A stretch of DNA of 5,877 nt from Methanosphaera sp. SHI613 (lineage in GTDB: Archaea; Methanobacteriota; Methanobacteria; Methanobacteriales; Methanobacteriaceae): positions 1 through 5,877 of the forward strand of contig MVJJ01000121.1 in the NCBI GenBank assembly GCA_003266145.1. Reading direction: 5' to 3'. Positions within the stretch are counted from its first letter, which is position 1; every line of letters begins with the position of its first letter. The notes beneath the pieces were generated by a model that had not been told where the DNA came from, searched no databases, and was given only the letters and a program-made list of their open reading frames with translations. The position numbers were made by a program, and so were the translations under genes. Below are positions 1-5,746 of the stretch, in pieces.

Positions 1-1391
1 GTTACTCCATTTTCATATAAACCACTAACCGTAATGTCATTTCCTGTGATGACTGAATTTGCACCTATTATACCGATACCCATAGCCGTTTCACCGGTAC
101 TGACCATTATGTTGTTTACTACACTGGTGTTGTCTCCACCGAACTGTTCTACAGCGTACATGTTGTTTGCGGTACATGTAATGTTGTTGTTTGAGATTGT
201 ATTGTTTTTAACATTACCTGTTCCTTCATGATATGTAGCACCTTTGTATGCATAGTTTTCAAGTACGATTCCGTATGTAACAGGTTCTGTCATTGCTCCT
301 TCATCTTTTTCAGCGGAAGCTTCCAGTATAATCGTGTTATTGTCTACAAGAGAATAACTTGCATCCTGTATGAATATACCTCCGGTATAGTTTGTACCGG
401 TTACGTATATGTGGTTGTTGATTAGCTGGTTGTAGTCACCTTTACTGGTTATTGCATATAGCCATCCGGTTCCATGGATTTCAATGGTGTTGTTTGCTAT
501 AATGGAATTTGGACATCCGATTGTCATTGCATATAATGTAGGGAATCCACCACTTTCATTTGTAGCGTTGATGTATATATTATTGTTTATGAAATTAACG
601 TATGTATTGCCGTTTAGGTTCTGGGCCCTGATAGGCATAATATCGTTGGTTCCATATTGTGAACCGGATATTGGATCCCATTCAACGGTACTGGTAAATG
701 TGTTAATTATAAATTCTGAATTACTGATTTCCACATCTGATCTAATATCCAATACGCTTGCAGGATACTCCACGTCTACACCTTCAGGTAAGTAATAGTC
801 AACCGTAACGTTGTCTATGATTGTACCTGTTGAGTCTTCCATAATATATATTATATTGGAATATCCTATAAGTGAATAAACGTAGTCATCATCAATGTTA
901 ATCTTCATATTCTTCAAGGTGGTATTGCTTGCTTCGCTGATTGCAAATGCCACATTGTGGAATGTAACATCAGGGCTGGCGGATATTGTTATATTGTTTC
1001 CATCTGAGATTATAATGGAGTTTAGATTATCATCGATACTGTCTTCGAAGACAAATGTCACATCATTTGAGCTTGATTCTCCATAATATGATATTGCAAA
1101 TTTTCCATTGTCGTCATCTTCTCTAACCCATCCCTGCTCTTGGTAGTTGTCCTTGTTAATATTAATAGTATTGTCTGAGTCTGTTTTGATACTCTTAGGA
1201 CGGGATTGTACTGTATTATCTTGTGTACTTGACACAAGGTCATCGTTTGTAATGCTTTCTGCAGTCACTTGGACATCATTATTATCTATCTGTGATGTAC
1301 TATCATCATCAGCTGCTGATATAGCACCGACAGATAATATCAGTGTCAACAGTAGGACTGTAAAAACAATTATTTTTTTATGTTTAAACAT
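1..1391 (-). CDS. Adhesin-like surface protein with beta-helix repeats, 3' end cut by window
   Basis: My reading of the minus strand from ATG at 1391 gives 463 codons with no stop up to the window edge, so the C-terminus is missing. Residues 1-26 form a classical Sec signal peptide: Lys/His-rich start (MFKHKK), a hydrophobic core of Ile/Val/Leu, then SVGAISAA with cleavage near residues 25-27. An acidic Ser/Thr/Asp/Asn-rich linker follows to about residue 100. The rest is Asn/Thr/Ile-rich with recurring short units such as NSIIANNTI (about 295), YNQLINNHI (about 318), YSLVDNNTI (about 345) and NSVITGNDI (about 444), the pattern of right-handed parallel beta-helix (PbH1) rungs. Many N-x-S/T sequons suggest heavy N-glycosylation. 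Such proteins are exported and are thought to coat or anchor to the pseudomurein wall; ligand and substrate are unknown. A beta-helix polysaccharide-degrading enzyme is an alternative, but no catalytic motif is visible. The start is supported by AGGCGAT three bases upstream. Confidence 0.85.
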   Translation of the reverse strand, partial: MFKHKKIIVFTVLLLTLILSVGAISAADDDSTSQIDNNDVQVTAESITNDDLVSSTQDNTVQSRPKSIKTDSDNTININKDNYQEQGWVREDDDNGKFAISYYGESSSNDVTFVFEDSIDDNLNSIIISDGNNITISASPDVTFHNVAFAISEASNTTLKNMKINIDDDYVYSLIGYSNIIYIMEDSTGTIIDNVTVDYYLPEGVDVEYPASVLDIRSDVEISNSEFIINTFTSTVEWDPISGSQYGTNDIMPIRAQNLNGNTYVNFINNNIYINATNESGGFPTLYAMTIGCPNSIIANNTIEIHGTGWLYAITSKGDYNQLINNHIYVTGTNYTGGIFIQDASYSLVDNNTIILEASAEKDEGAMTEPVTYGIVLENYAYKGATYHEGTGNVKNNTISNNNITCTANNMYAVEQFGGDNTSVVNNIMVSTGETAMGIGIIGANSVITGNDITVSGLYENGV

Positions 1392-1394
1392 AAT

Positions 1395-1401
1395 ATCGCC
1401 T
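1395..1401 (-). promoter_or_regulatory. Ribosome binding site of the adhesin-like gene
   Basis: AGGCGAT sits three bases before the ATG at 1391. It matches the archaeal 16S anti-Shine-Dalgarno partner AGGTGAT except for one base. The same layout, a GAT-ending site then three bases then ATG, occurs before rpl21e and hemK2 in this window, which supports this start. Confidence 0.7.
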
Positions 1402-1419
1402 ATGTTTTTCAAAAATACA

Positions 1420-1463
1420 TAATCAATAATATTAAATTGAATCTAATCTAAAATTATTGATTA
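1420..1463. repeat. 11-bp perfect inverted repeat in the adhesin-gene leader
   Basis: TAATCAATAAT at 1420-1430 is the exact reverse complement of ATTATTGATTA at 1453-1463, with a 22-base spacer. It lies between the likely TATA box and the ribosome binding site of the adhesin-like gene. It could be an operator or a stem in the 5' leader. The DNA here is extremely AT-rich, so a chance match is possible. Confidence 0.45.
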
Positions 1464-1471
1464 ATAATAGC

Positions 1472-1497
1472 TATTATATAATCAAGAATATAAAAAT
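1472..1497 (-). promoter_or_regulatory. Candidate TATA promoter of the adhesin-like gene
   Basis: On the minus strand two TATA-like words stand in tandem, TTTTTATATTC (1487-1497) and TTATATAATA (1472-1481). Either would place the start of transcription about 25 bases downstream, at roughly 1450-1470, giving a 60-80 base leader that includes the inverted repeat. AT-richness makes the exact box uncertain. Confidence 0.4.
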
Positions 1498-1656
1498 TTT
1501 ATTGTAATTTTTTAAAAAGGGGGTTTTTCTCATTAATTTTTAACAATAATTTAAATTTAACTTTAAAATATTTAAAAAGAGTATTTTTTTGTGCATAAAA
1601 TAAGAGGGGGATGATTTATAATGATGGTAGTTGTCGGTAGTTTATGGATGATAATT

Positions 1657-1664
1657 AAAAAAAA
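1657..1664 (-). terminator. Poly-T terminator after hemK2
   Basis: Eight consecutive T on the minus strand start seven bases after the TAA stop of the methylase gene. Archaeal transcription commonly ends at such T-runs without a hairpin. This would end the rpl21e-rpoF-ksgA-hemK2 transcript before the surface-protein gene. Confidence 0.55.
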
Positions 1665-1670
1665 TGGGGA

Positions 1671-2255
1671 TTATGATTTGGCGGTTATCAATGTTATGTC
1701 TTCAAAGAAGATATGTTCTACTGCAGTAATTTCAGCTTCAAATCCTTCCTCTTGCAGAATCTTCAAGGTTTTATCGTTATCTGATAGTGAAGATTGTACC
1801 AGCTGTATGATTCCTCTCTCTTTCAGGTAGTCTTTGGCTTCTTTTAGAAAGATGTCTATGACCTTTCTGCCGTCGTGGCCTCCATCCCATGCCTTGGTAT
1901 AATCATCATCGACATGTTCCTCCTCATCTACAGGTAGATAAGGCGTATTGAAAAGTATAAGATCATACTTCGAATCGATATTCTCGAAAAGATTGCTTTC
2001 TATTATGCGGATGTTGTCCCTATTGTTTAGTTTAACGTTTGCTTCCATGCATCTGATGGCATGTGGATTTATGTCGCATACGCACACGCTGTTGGCATGT
2101 AATGATGCATGGATACTTACAAGTCCACTTCCTCCGCCAATTTCAAGAACGTCCATGTCCTCGTCTACTATCATATTGTCAATCAATAGGAATGTATCCT
2201 CTGCCGGTGGATAAACCTCATCACATTCATTATATTCTACATCTTTATATAACAT
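1671..2255 (-). CDS. HemK2/Mtq2-type N5-glutamine methyltransferase
   Basis: A 194-residue class I SAM-dependent methyltransferase with the compact single-domain build of the archaeal/eukaryotic HemK2 (Mtq2, N6AMT1) branch; it lacks the N-terminal domain of bacterial PrmC. VYPPAEDTFLL (residues 14-24) is the family's N-terminal signature. LEIGGGSGLVS (37-47) is SAM motif I, D61 in CDINP fits the ribose-binding acidic position, and NTPYLP (103-108) is the catalytic N-x-P-Y motif, with Thr where Pro or Asp is usual. By family knowledge it methylates the glutamine of the GGQ loop in release factor aRF1, probably with a Trm112-like activator that is not encoded here. It is 11 bases downstream of ksgA, and its ribosome binding site, GGATGAGAT, begins within the ksgA stop codon and lies three bases before ATG, so the two genes are probably co-transcribed. 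The exact substrate is inferred. Confidence 0.9.
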   Translation of the reverse strand: MLYKDVEYNECDEVYPPAEDTFLLIDNMIVDEDMDVLEIGGGSGLVSIHASLHANSVCVCDINPHAIRCMEANVKLNNRDNIRIIESNLFENIDSKYDLILFNTPYLPVDEEEHVDDDYTKAWDGGHDGRKVIDIFLKEAKDYLKERGIIQLVQSSLSDNDKTLKILQEEGFEAEITAVEHIFFEDITLITAKS

Positions 2256-2266
2256 ATAATCTCATC

Positions 2267-3082
2267 CTATAGCAAATCTTCTAAGATTTCTGATATCTCA
2301 AGAATCTCCTCGGGCGTTAACTTGAACACCTTCTGTTCAAACATTTCCTCGTCAATGTCACTTAGCTTGTTTTTCAGGTCTTTCTTATCCTGTCCTAGCT
2401 CATGTGCCGACTGCACCAAAGCCTTTCTTGCCTTCTTATTCCTATGCTGGAAAAGCGCCCTTGTACAGTCATCAAAGCATTCGTTCAGTTTAACCTTTTT
2501 ATTCGGAATTAACTCTATCACAGCACTGTCTACCTTTGGCTGGGGTATGAAACAATCAGGCTTCAACGTATCTATGATTTTAACATCACATCTAAAGTGC
2601 AGAGCCACAGATAATCTTGAATATTCCTTCGTATCGGGCTTTGCATTCATTCTGCGTGCAAATTCCAGTTGATACATGAGTACGGCCTTTTTAAAGTCAT
2701 GCTCCAATAGTTTAAATGTAATGGGTGATGATATTTGATATGGAAGGTTGCTTACTACCTTGTCGAAGTGTGGAAAATCCATCTTCAATGCATCATCATT
2801 GATTAATTCAACATTATCGATTTTTTCTTTTATCATGATTTGATTAAGTATGTCTGCTATAAGAGGGTCCTTTTCTATAGCTATTACTTTTTTGGCTCTT
2901 TTTGCCATTTCCAATGTGAGAGTACCTATTCCGGCACCTATTTCCAGTATTATCTCATCATTCTTAATATCTGCGGCAGATAATATTTTTTCCACCTTAT
3001 TGTTGTCAATAAGATAGTTTTGACTTTTATTTTTATCTAAGCGTATATTATATTTCCTTAGCAATTCTTTTGTATTCAGCAT
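2267..3082 (-). CDS. ksgA: 16S rRNA dimethyladenosine transferase (KsgA/Dim1)
   Basis: This 271-residue protein is full length for archaeal KsgA. It uses SAM to dimethylate two adjacent adenosines in the helix 45 loop near the 3' end of 16S rRNA, a late step of small-subunit assembly. Visible signatures in order: KNKSQNYLID (17-26), the family's Q-N-F/Y-L N-terminal motif; LEIGAGIGTLT (46-56), SAM motif I; E70 in AIEKD, the ribose-binding acid; D96/D97 in NDDAL, near the adenine; NLPY (112-115), catalytic motif IV; YQLEFARRM (137-145); and FIPQPKVDSAV (178-188). The C-terminal helical domain contains LFQHRNKKARKAL, typical of RNA-binding KsgA tails. The ATG is preceded by AAGGA about ten bases upstream. 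It follows rpoF by 83 bases, a gap with a T-run and no clear TATA box, so it may be read through from rpl21e or have its own weak promoter. Confidence 0.96.
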   Translation of the reverse strand: MLNTKELLRKYNIRLDKNKSQNYLIDNNKVEKILSAADIKNDEIILEIGAGIGTLTLEMAKRAKKVIAIEKDPLIADILNQIMIKEKIDNVELINDDALKMDFPHFDKVVSNLPYQISSPITFKLLEHDFKKAVLMYQLEFARRMNAKPDTKEYSRLSVALHFRCDVKIIDTLKPDCFIPQPKVDSAVIELIPNKKVKLNECFDDCTRALFQHRNKKARKALVQSAHELGQDKKDLKNKLSDIDEEMFEQKVFKLTPEEILEISEILEDLL

Positions 3083-3144
3083 AGAAAGTAATTCCTTATA
3101 AATTTTTAAAAATAGTTTTTTTCATGTTTGGTGGTTAGATAAGT

Positions 3145-3151
3145 AAAAAAA
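3145..3151 (-). terminator. T-run after rpoF, possible partial terminator
   Basis: Seven consecutive T on the minus strand lie about 15 bases after the rpoF stop, within CTTATTTTTTTACTT. It may end some transcripts of rpl21e-rpoF and lower read-through into ksgA. No GC-rich stem precedes it. Confidence 0.35.
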
Positions 3152-3165
3152 TAAGAAGAGTGGAA

Positions 3166-3525
3166 TTATCTGTATTGATCCACTAAATCCAGAACATTTT
3201 GTAATGTTTCTGTTTCAATAATTCCTCTTTCTTTTGCAAATATTAGACGAAGGTCATCAAGATCCTCCGGCATGATATCCACAACCTTAACAGCTTGAGC
3301 TTCTGTAAGATACTCTTCTAATTTACCTCTTAGTTCCTTAGCATCTTCTGCGCTTAAGAGTGCAAACTTATTCACGTAATCAATTGTAAGATTTTGTTCA
3401 TATGTGAATTGGTGTCCATCGACTTCATTGTTTTCATCAGCTTTCTCTTCTACTTTTTGCATTAGAATTTCTCTTGCTTCTGATATGCTTATAGGTTCAC
3501 TATCGATGACTTTTTTTCCAATCAT
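3166..3525 (-). CDS. rpoF: DNA-directed RNA polymerase subunit F (Rpb4 homologue)
   Basis: A 119-residue acidic, helical protein matching archaeal RpoF/Rpb4. With RpoE (Rpb7) it forms the stalk of RNA polymerase, which helps promoter opening and contacts the nascent RNA. The family pattern is visible: MIGKKVIDSEPISISEAREIL at the start, a middle region ending in TIDYVNKFALLSAEDAKEL, and the C-terminal HRDC-like helices around VVDIMPEDLDDLRLIFAKE. Start choice: the reading frame can be extended to GTG at 3534, overlapping the L21e stop by four bases (122 residues), or begun at ATG 3528. But that GTG lies inside GAGTGAT (3530-3536), which looks like the ribosome binding site, and ATG 3525 gives the usual spacing and the MIGKK start expected for the family. 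Placement directly after rpl21e is conserved across euryarchaea, so the two are almost certainly co-translated. Confidence 0.93.
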   Translation of the reverse strand: MIGKKVIDSEPISISEAREILMQKVEEKADENNEVDGHQFTYEQNLTIDYVNKFALLSAEDAKELRGKLEEYLTEAQAVKVVDIMPEDLDDLRLIFAKERGIIETETLQNVLDLVDQYR

Positions 3526-3530
3526 CATAA

Positions 3531-3827
3531 TCACTCTTGTTCTTGTAATTTAAGATGTTCAGGTCTTATAATTAATTCTTTTGCTTTGTTACCGTCTTTG
3601 ATAGCAACAAGGTATGCTTTTCCTTTTTTACCTACAACTTCACCAGTTTTTCCGTGGAATCTTGGGTGTGGTTGTCCTTTTTGGAAACTAGAATCGGTTA
3701 TTATATGAACTTTTTGACCGTTTTCAAATACTTGAATTTTTTTACTTATAAGGTTAGCTCGTTTTGGTCTGATACTTTTTTTGAGTTTGTATCTTGATCG
3801 ACTTTTAAATCCTTTTGATTTTTTCAT
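3531..3827 (-). CDS. rpl21e: 50S ribosomal protein L21e
   Basis: A 98-residue, strongly basic protein of the archaeal/eukaryotic eL21 family (usual length about 95-100). The N-terminus has the family pattern of a short Lys/Ser/Arg-rich tail (KKSKGFKSRSRYKLKKS), followed by the SH3-like barrel with its hallmark GQPHPRFHGKTGEVVG at about residues 51-66 and a final RPEHLKL segment. It binds 23S/5S rRNA in the large subunit. The stop codon falls in the ribosome binding region of rpoF, so translation is probably coupled. GAGATGAT three bases upstream of the ATG supports the start, and a clear TATA box lies about 35 bases upstream, making this the first gene of the cluster. Confidence 0.96.
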   Translation of the reverse strand: MKKSKGFKSRSRYKLKKSIRPKRANLISKKIQVFENGQKVHIITDSSFQKGQPHPRFHGKTGEVVGKKGKAYLVAIKDGNKAKELIIRPEHLKLQEQE

Positions 3828-3830
3828 CTT

Positions 3831-3868
3831 ATCATCTCATTTTTTTTAATAGAATATTTTTTTTTATA
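3831..3868 (-). promoter_or_regulatory. TATA promoter and ribosome binding site of rpl21e
   Basis: On the minus strand TATAAAAA (3861-3868), preceded by AAACC in the BRE position, is the clearest archaeal promoter in the window. The predicted start of transcription, about 25 bases on, falls near 3838-3842, directly before the ribosome binding site GAGATGAT (3831-3838) and leaving a leader of only about 12-15 bases. This promoter would drive rpl21e-rpoF and perhaps ksgA-hemK2. Confidence 0.65.
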
Positions 3869-3929
3869 GGTTTGTTGATAGCCGTGATTTGGTGTTATAG
3901 GTTTATTTTAATCACTGCCTTATAGGTTT
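3864..3929 (-). repeat. Three exact copies of AAACCTATAA upstream of rpl21e
   Basis: The decamer AAACCTATAA occurs on the minus strand at 3864-3873, 3895-3904 and 3920-3929, start-to-start distances of 31 and 25 bases. The copy nearest rpl21e forms the BRE/TATA of its promoter. The other two would be upstream tandem promoters or binding sites of one regulator. An eight-base partial copy (AAACCTAT) lies at 4095-4102. Identity of the copies is seen directly; the function is inferred. Confidence 0.55.
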
Positions 3930-3996
3930 TTATTAGCTACATTAATTTGTGTACTAATTATTATCTAATTCCATAAAATGTTATTTCTTCTATTAT

Positions 3997-4022
3997 TATT
4001 CTTTTAGAGCTAGAAAAGAATA
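3997..4022. repeat. 9-bp perfect dyad
   Basis: TATTCTTTT (3997-4005) and AAAAGAATA (4014-4022) are perfect inverted copies around AGAGCTAG, whose central AGCT is itself symmetric; 11 of 13 base pairs across the 26-base site match. It lies in the gene-free stretch between pus10 and rpl21e. No T-run follows on either side, so a protein-binding operator or RNA hairpin is likelier than a terminator. Confidence 0.5.
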
Positions 4023-4033
4023 TTTAAAATTAT

Positions 4034-4149
4034 AAACATAGCATCTTCCTTTATAATCCGTTTAAAGGTATATCACATGACTTCTATAATATTGATAGGT
4101 TTCATATAGAAAAATCACATGTGATAAAACAAGATTATGGTCTATGTTT
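4034..4149. other. Nested inverted repeats, candidate structured RNA or operator region
   Basis: Four sets of complementary arms nest without crossing: AAACATAG 4034-4041 with CTATGTTT 4142-4149; CCTTTA 4048-4053 with TAAAGG 4063-4068; TATCACATG 4071-4079 with CATGTGATA 4118-4126; and TTCTATA 4082-4088 with TATAGAA 4105-4111. Folded as RNA this is a closing stem, one small hairpin and one long two-part hairpin meeting in a three-way junction. The 4114-4125 segment is also a perfect 12-bp palindrome, ATCACATGTGAT. On the minus strand a TATA-like GATATATATTATAC just beyond 4149 could start a transcript near 4140. No open reading frame of note lies in 3870-4262. The pairing is seen; transcription is not shown. 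Confidence 0.35.
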
Positions 4150-4209
4150 TAATATTGTATAATATATATCAATTTTATAGTTTATAAGTATATCTATATT
4201 TTTCACCAT

Positions 4210-4253
4210 AAAAAATAAAAAAATAATCAGAATATATTTGTTTAAATAAATAT
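4210..4253 (-). terminator. Hairpin plus T-run terminator of pus10
   Basis: Ten bases after the pus10 stop, bases 4234-4253 form a near-perfect 20-base dyad (ATATTT-G-TTTAAA-T-AAATAT on the plus strand, one non-Watson-Crick pair). On the minus strand it is followed by runs of seven and six T (4217-4223 and 4210-4215). The T-runs alone fit an archaeal terminator; the AT-only stem is weak and may add little. Confidence 0.6.
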
Positions 4254-4262
4254 AAATGGAGT

Positions 4263-5465
4263 TTATTCGGGTATATGCACCTTAATAACATCCAACTGAC
4301 TGCAAATTGCCTTATTGGCTGTAATGCTACTTATGCTTGGGACTGTACGTCCATCATCTCCGGATATTAATTCCTTGATATACAATCCACCCTGACATTT
4401 GATTGTTAATTTCAGGTTCTTGCTGTCTATACGTTCCACTTCAATATTGTCGATAGTTCTTATTCTAACCAAATCCGCCCGTCTTCTTTCGACTCTGACT
4501 GGTGTTCTCTGATTAATCGTATGAAGTTTTTCAATTTTATGGATATCCTCACTGGTAACGCCATTCTCAAATGTGGCGATTGCCCGGTATATCTTATAGC
4601 TTTCGGTTGAACTGTTTTTAATGCTGGCTATACGTTCCCTATCGGTAAATTTCAAATCGTTGACTTCAATTTTTCCATCACTATGACTGTTGATTAGACG
4701 TCTTAGAAACTTAAGATCAATATCTCTCTTAAAGGGGTGCTTAACCTCCATTACAAAGGGCCTTCCATCTCCAAGCATCAAAACATCGATATCTTCTCTT
4801 CCAGATCCATGAAACTTGGTCTCATTGCCTTTGGTCATAGGAATCACTTGATTGGCTATCAATCCTTCAACGGTATCCTTATACTGTTGACCGGTATGGT
4901 CACATTCTATGCATCCTTTGCCCTTGCAGTTACTGCATGGCCATTTTGTCTGTGGAATTCCACGCTGTAGCTTACGGTATCTTCCCTCTATGAATAATGG
5001 GTTGGTGTCGATGAATATATTGACGTTGGACACCTCAGGGTATGGGCTGTTGGCATATGATCCATCCTTAATCTTTACCATAATCACAACGTCGGGATGA
5101 TTAAATTCAATACGTTTTCCCAGTCTTTTTGCAACCAACACTCCAATGTCACGTTTAATATGATGTTTAAGGTCGTCACGACCCTTATAGTTCAAATGAT
5201 TATATGCCCGTTTTTCATTTTTTATAAGATTTTTCCCAGTTATTTGACAAGCCATGATAAACGAATCAAATTCAACGCCAAGTATTCTTATTTTATGTTT
5301 TACCAGAGAAAGGATTGACTCCTCCTTCATCAGTAAGTTATCACAGATACTGCAGCGTTCATCATTTTTGATTAGTTTAATGTCGGCGTTTTTTCTTTTT
5401 TCAGGGTTCTTGTAAATTCTTGAACGGCACTTGTGACATATTGCAAAATTATCTTCCACTTTCAT
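4263..5465 (-). CDS. pus10: tRNA pseudouridine synthase Pus10
   Basis: A 400-residue protein covering the full archaeal Pus10 layout. It converts U54 and U55 in the T-arm of tRNA to pseudouridine, the role that TruB has for U55 in bacteria. The N-terminus carries a zinc site, CHKC (10-13) and CSIC (38-41), followed by the THUMP-containing RNA-binding region to about residue 160. A second cysteine cluster, CSNC-x4-CIEC (177-188), precedes the catalytic domain and is typical of archaeal members. HGSGREDIDVLMLG (219-232) is the catalytic motif; D225, in the GR-x-D position shared with TruA-like enzymes, is the expected nucleophile. RPFVMEVKHP follows, and GGLYIKELISGDDGRT near residues 355-375 is the conserved C-terminal motif. 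The start is ATG with AAGG eight bases upstream. It is separated from the rpl21e cluster by 435 bases and has its own stop signal, so it is a single-gene unit. Confidence 0.96.
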   Translation of the reverse strand: MKVEDNFAICHKCRSRIYKNPEKRKNADIKLIKNDERCSICDNLLMKEESILSLVKHKIRILGVEFDSFIMACQITGKNLIKNEKRAYNHLNYKGRDDLKHHIKRDIGVLVAKRLGKRIEFNHPDVVIMVKIKDGSYANSPYPEVSNVNIFIDTNPLFIEGRYRKLQRGIPQTKWPCSNCKGKGCIECDHTGQQYKDTVEGLIANQVIPMTKGNETKFHGSGREDIDVLMLGDGRPFVMEVKHPFKRDIDLKFLRRLINSHSDGKIEVNDLKFTDRERIASIKNSSTESYKIYRAIATFENGVTSEDIHKIEKLHTINQRTPVRVERRRADLVRIRTIDNIEVERIDSKNLKLTIKCQGGLYIKELISGDDGRTVPSISSITANKAICSQLDVIKVHIPE

Positions 5466-5493
5466 AGTTCAAACCTTAATTATTCTATTATAA

Positions 5494-5501
5494 TATATAT
5501 A
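5494..5501 (-). promoter_or_regulatory. Candidate TATA box of pus10
   Basis: TATATATA, palindromic, lies about 30 bases upstream of the pus10 ATG. Transcription would start near 5472-5476, at or just before the AAGG ribosome binding site (5474-5477), implying a very short leader. The surrounding AT-rich DNA offers other possible boxes. Confidence 0.4.
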
Positions 5502-5746
5502 CATTAATATCTAATTAATTATCCTATCATCCGGTTGTCTCTTTTCACATGTAAAATCAATAATATCCATTCACCTAATCAAATCCAAATAATTATCATA
5601 TTGAAATAACTCATAGTCACATAAATGATATGCATTAATTACAATTCACTTTCCATATAAATCCGAAGCAAATCCATTTTTAAAATATTATATATGATTT
5701 TAGATAAATAACTTATTAATTATAAACAAATCAGGTAGTGTCAAAA

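Noticed and set aside
1..1391. Asn-rich recurring units as a possible tandem DNA repeat
   Set aside because: The units are similar at protein level only; their DNA sequences differ, so this is beta-helix periodicity and not a nucleotide repeat.
34..1422. Several short plus-strand frames of 63-103 codons, and a short minus-strand one at 1058-1243
   Set aside because: They lie over the 463-codon adhesin-like frame, which has a signal peptide and beta-helix repeats; the short frames give low-complexity hydrophobic peptides without a recognisable domain.
1948..2672. Plus-strand frames of 69-116 codons over the hemK2 and ksgA genes
   Set aside because: They are antisense to two clearly recognised methyltransferases, with Cys/Ser-rich or Leu/Phe-rich translations typical of the opposite strand of real genes.
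3092..3114. ATTTTTAAAAAT/TTTATAA as a promoter for ksgA
   Set aside because: The boxes are too close to the ATG: transcription would begin at or inside the coding sequence, although an AAGGA ribosome binding site lies upstream of it. Read-through from rpoF is simpler.
3828..4262. A possible CRISPR array, tRNA gene or small protein gene in the gene-free stretch
   Set aside because: The repeated words are only 8-10 bases long with unequal spacing, no cloverleaf or CCA-type end is visible, and no frame exceeds a handful of codons with a ribosome binding site.
4737..5318. Plus-strand frames of 63-77 codons opposite pus10
   Set aside because: They are shadows of a full-length, motif-complete Pus10 gene.
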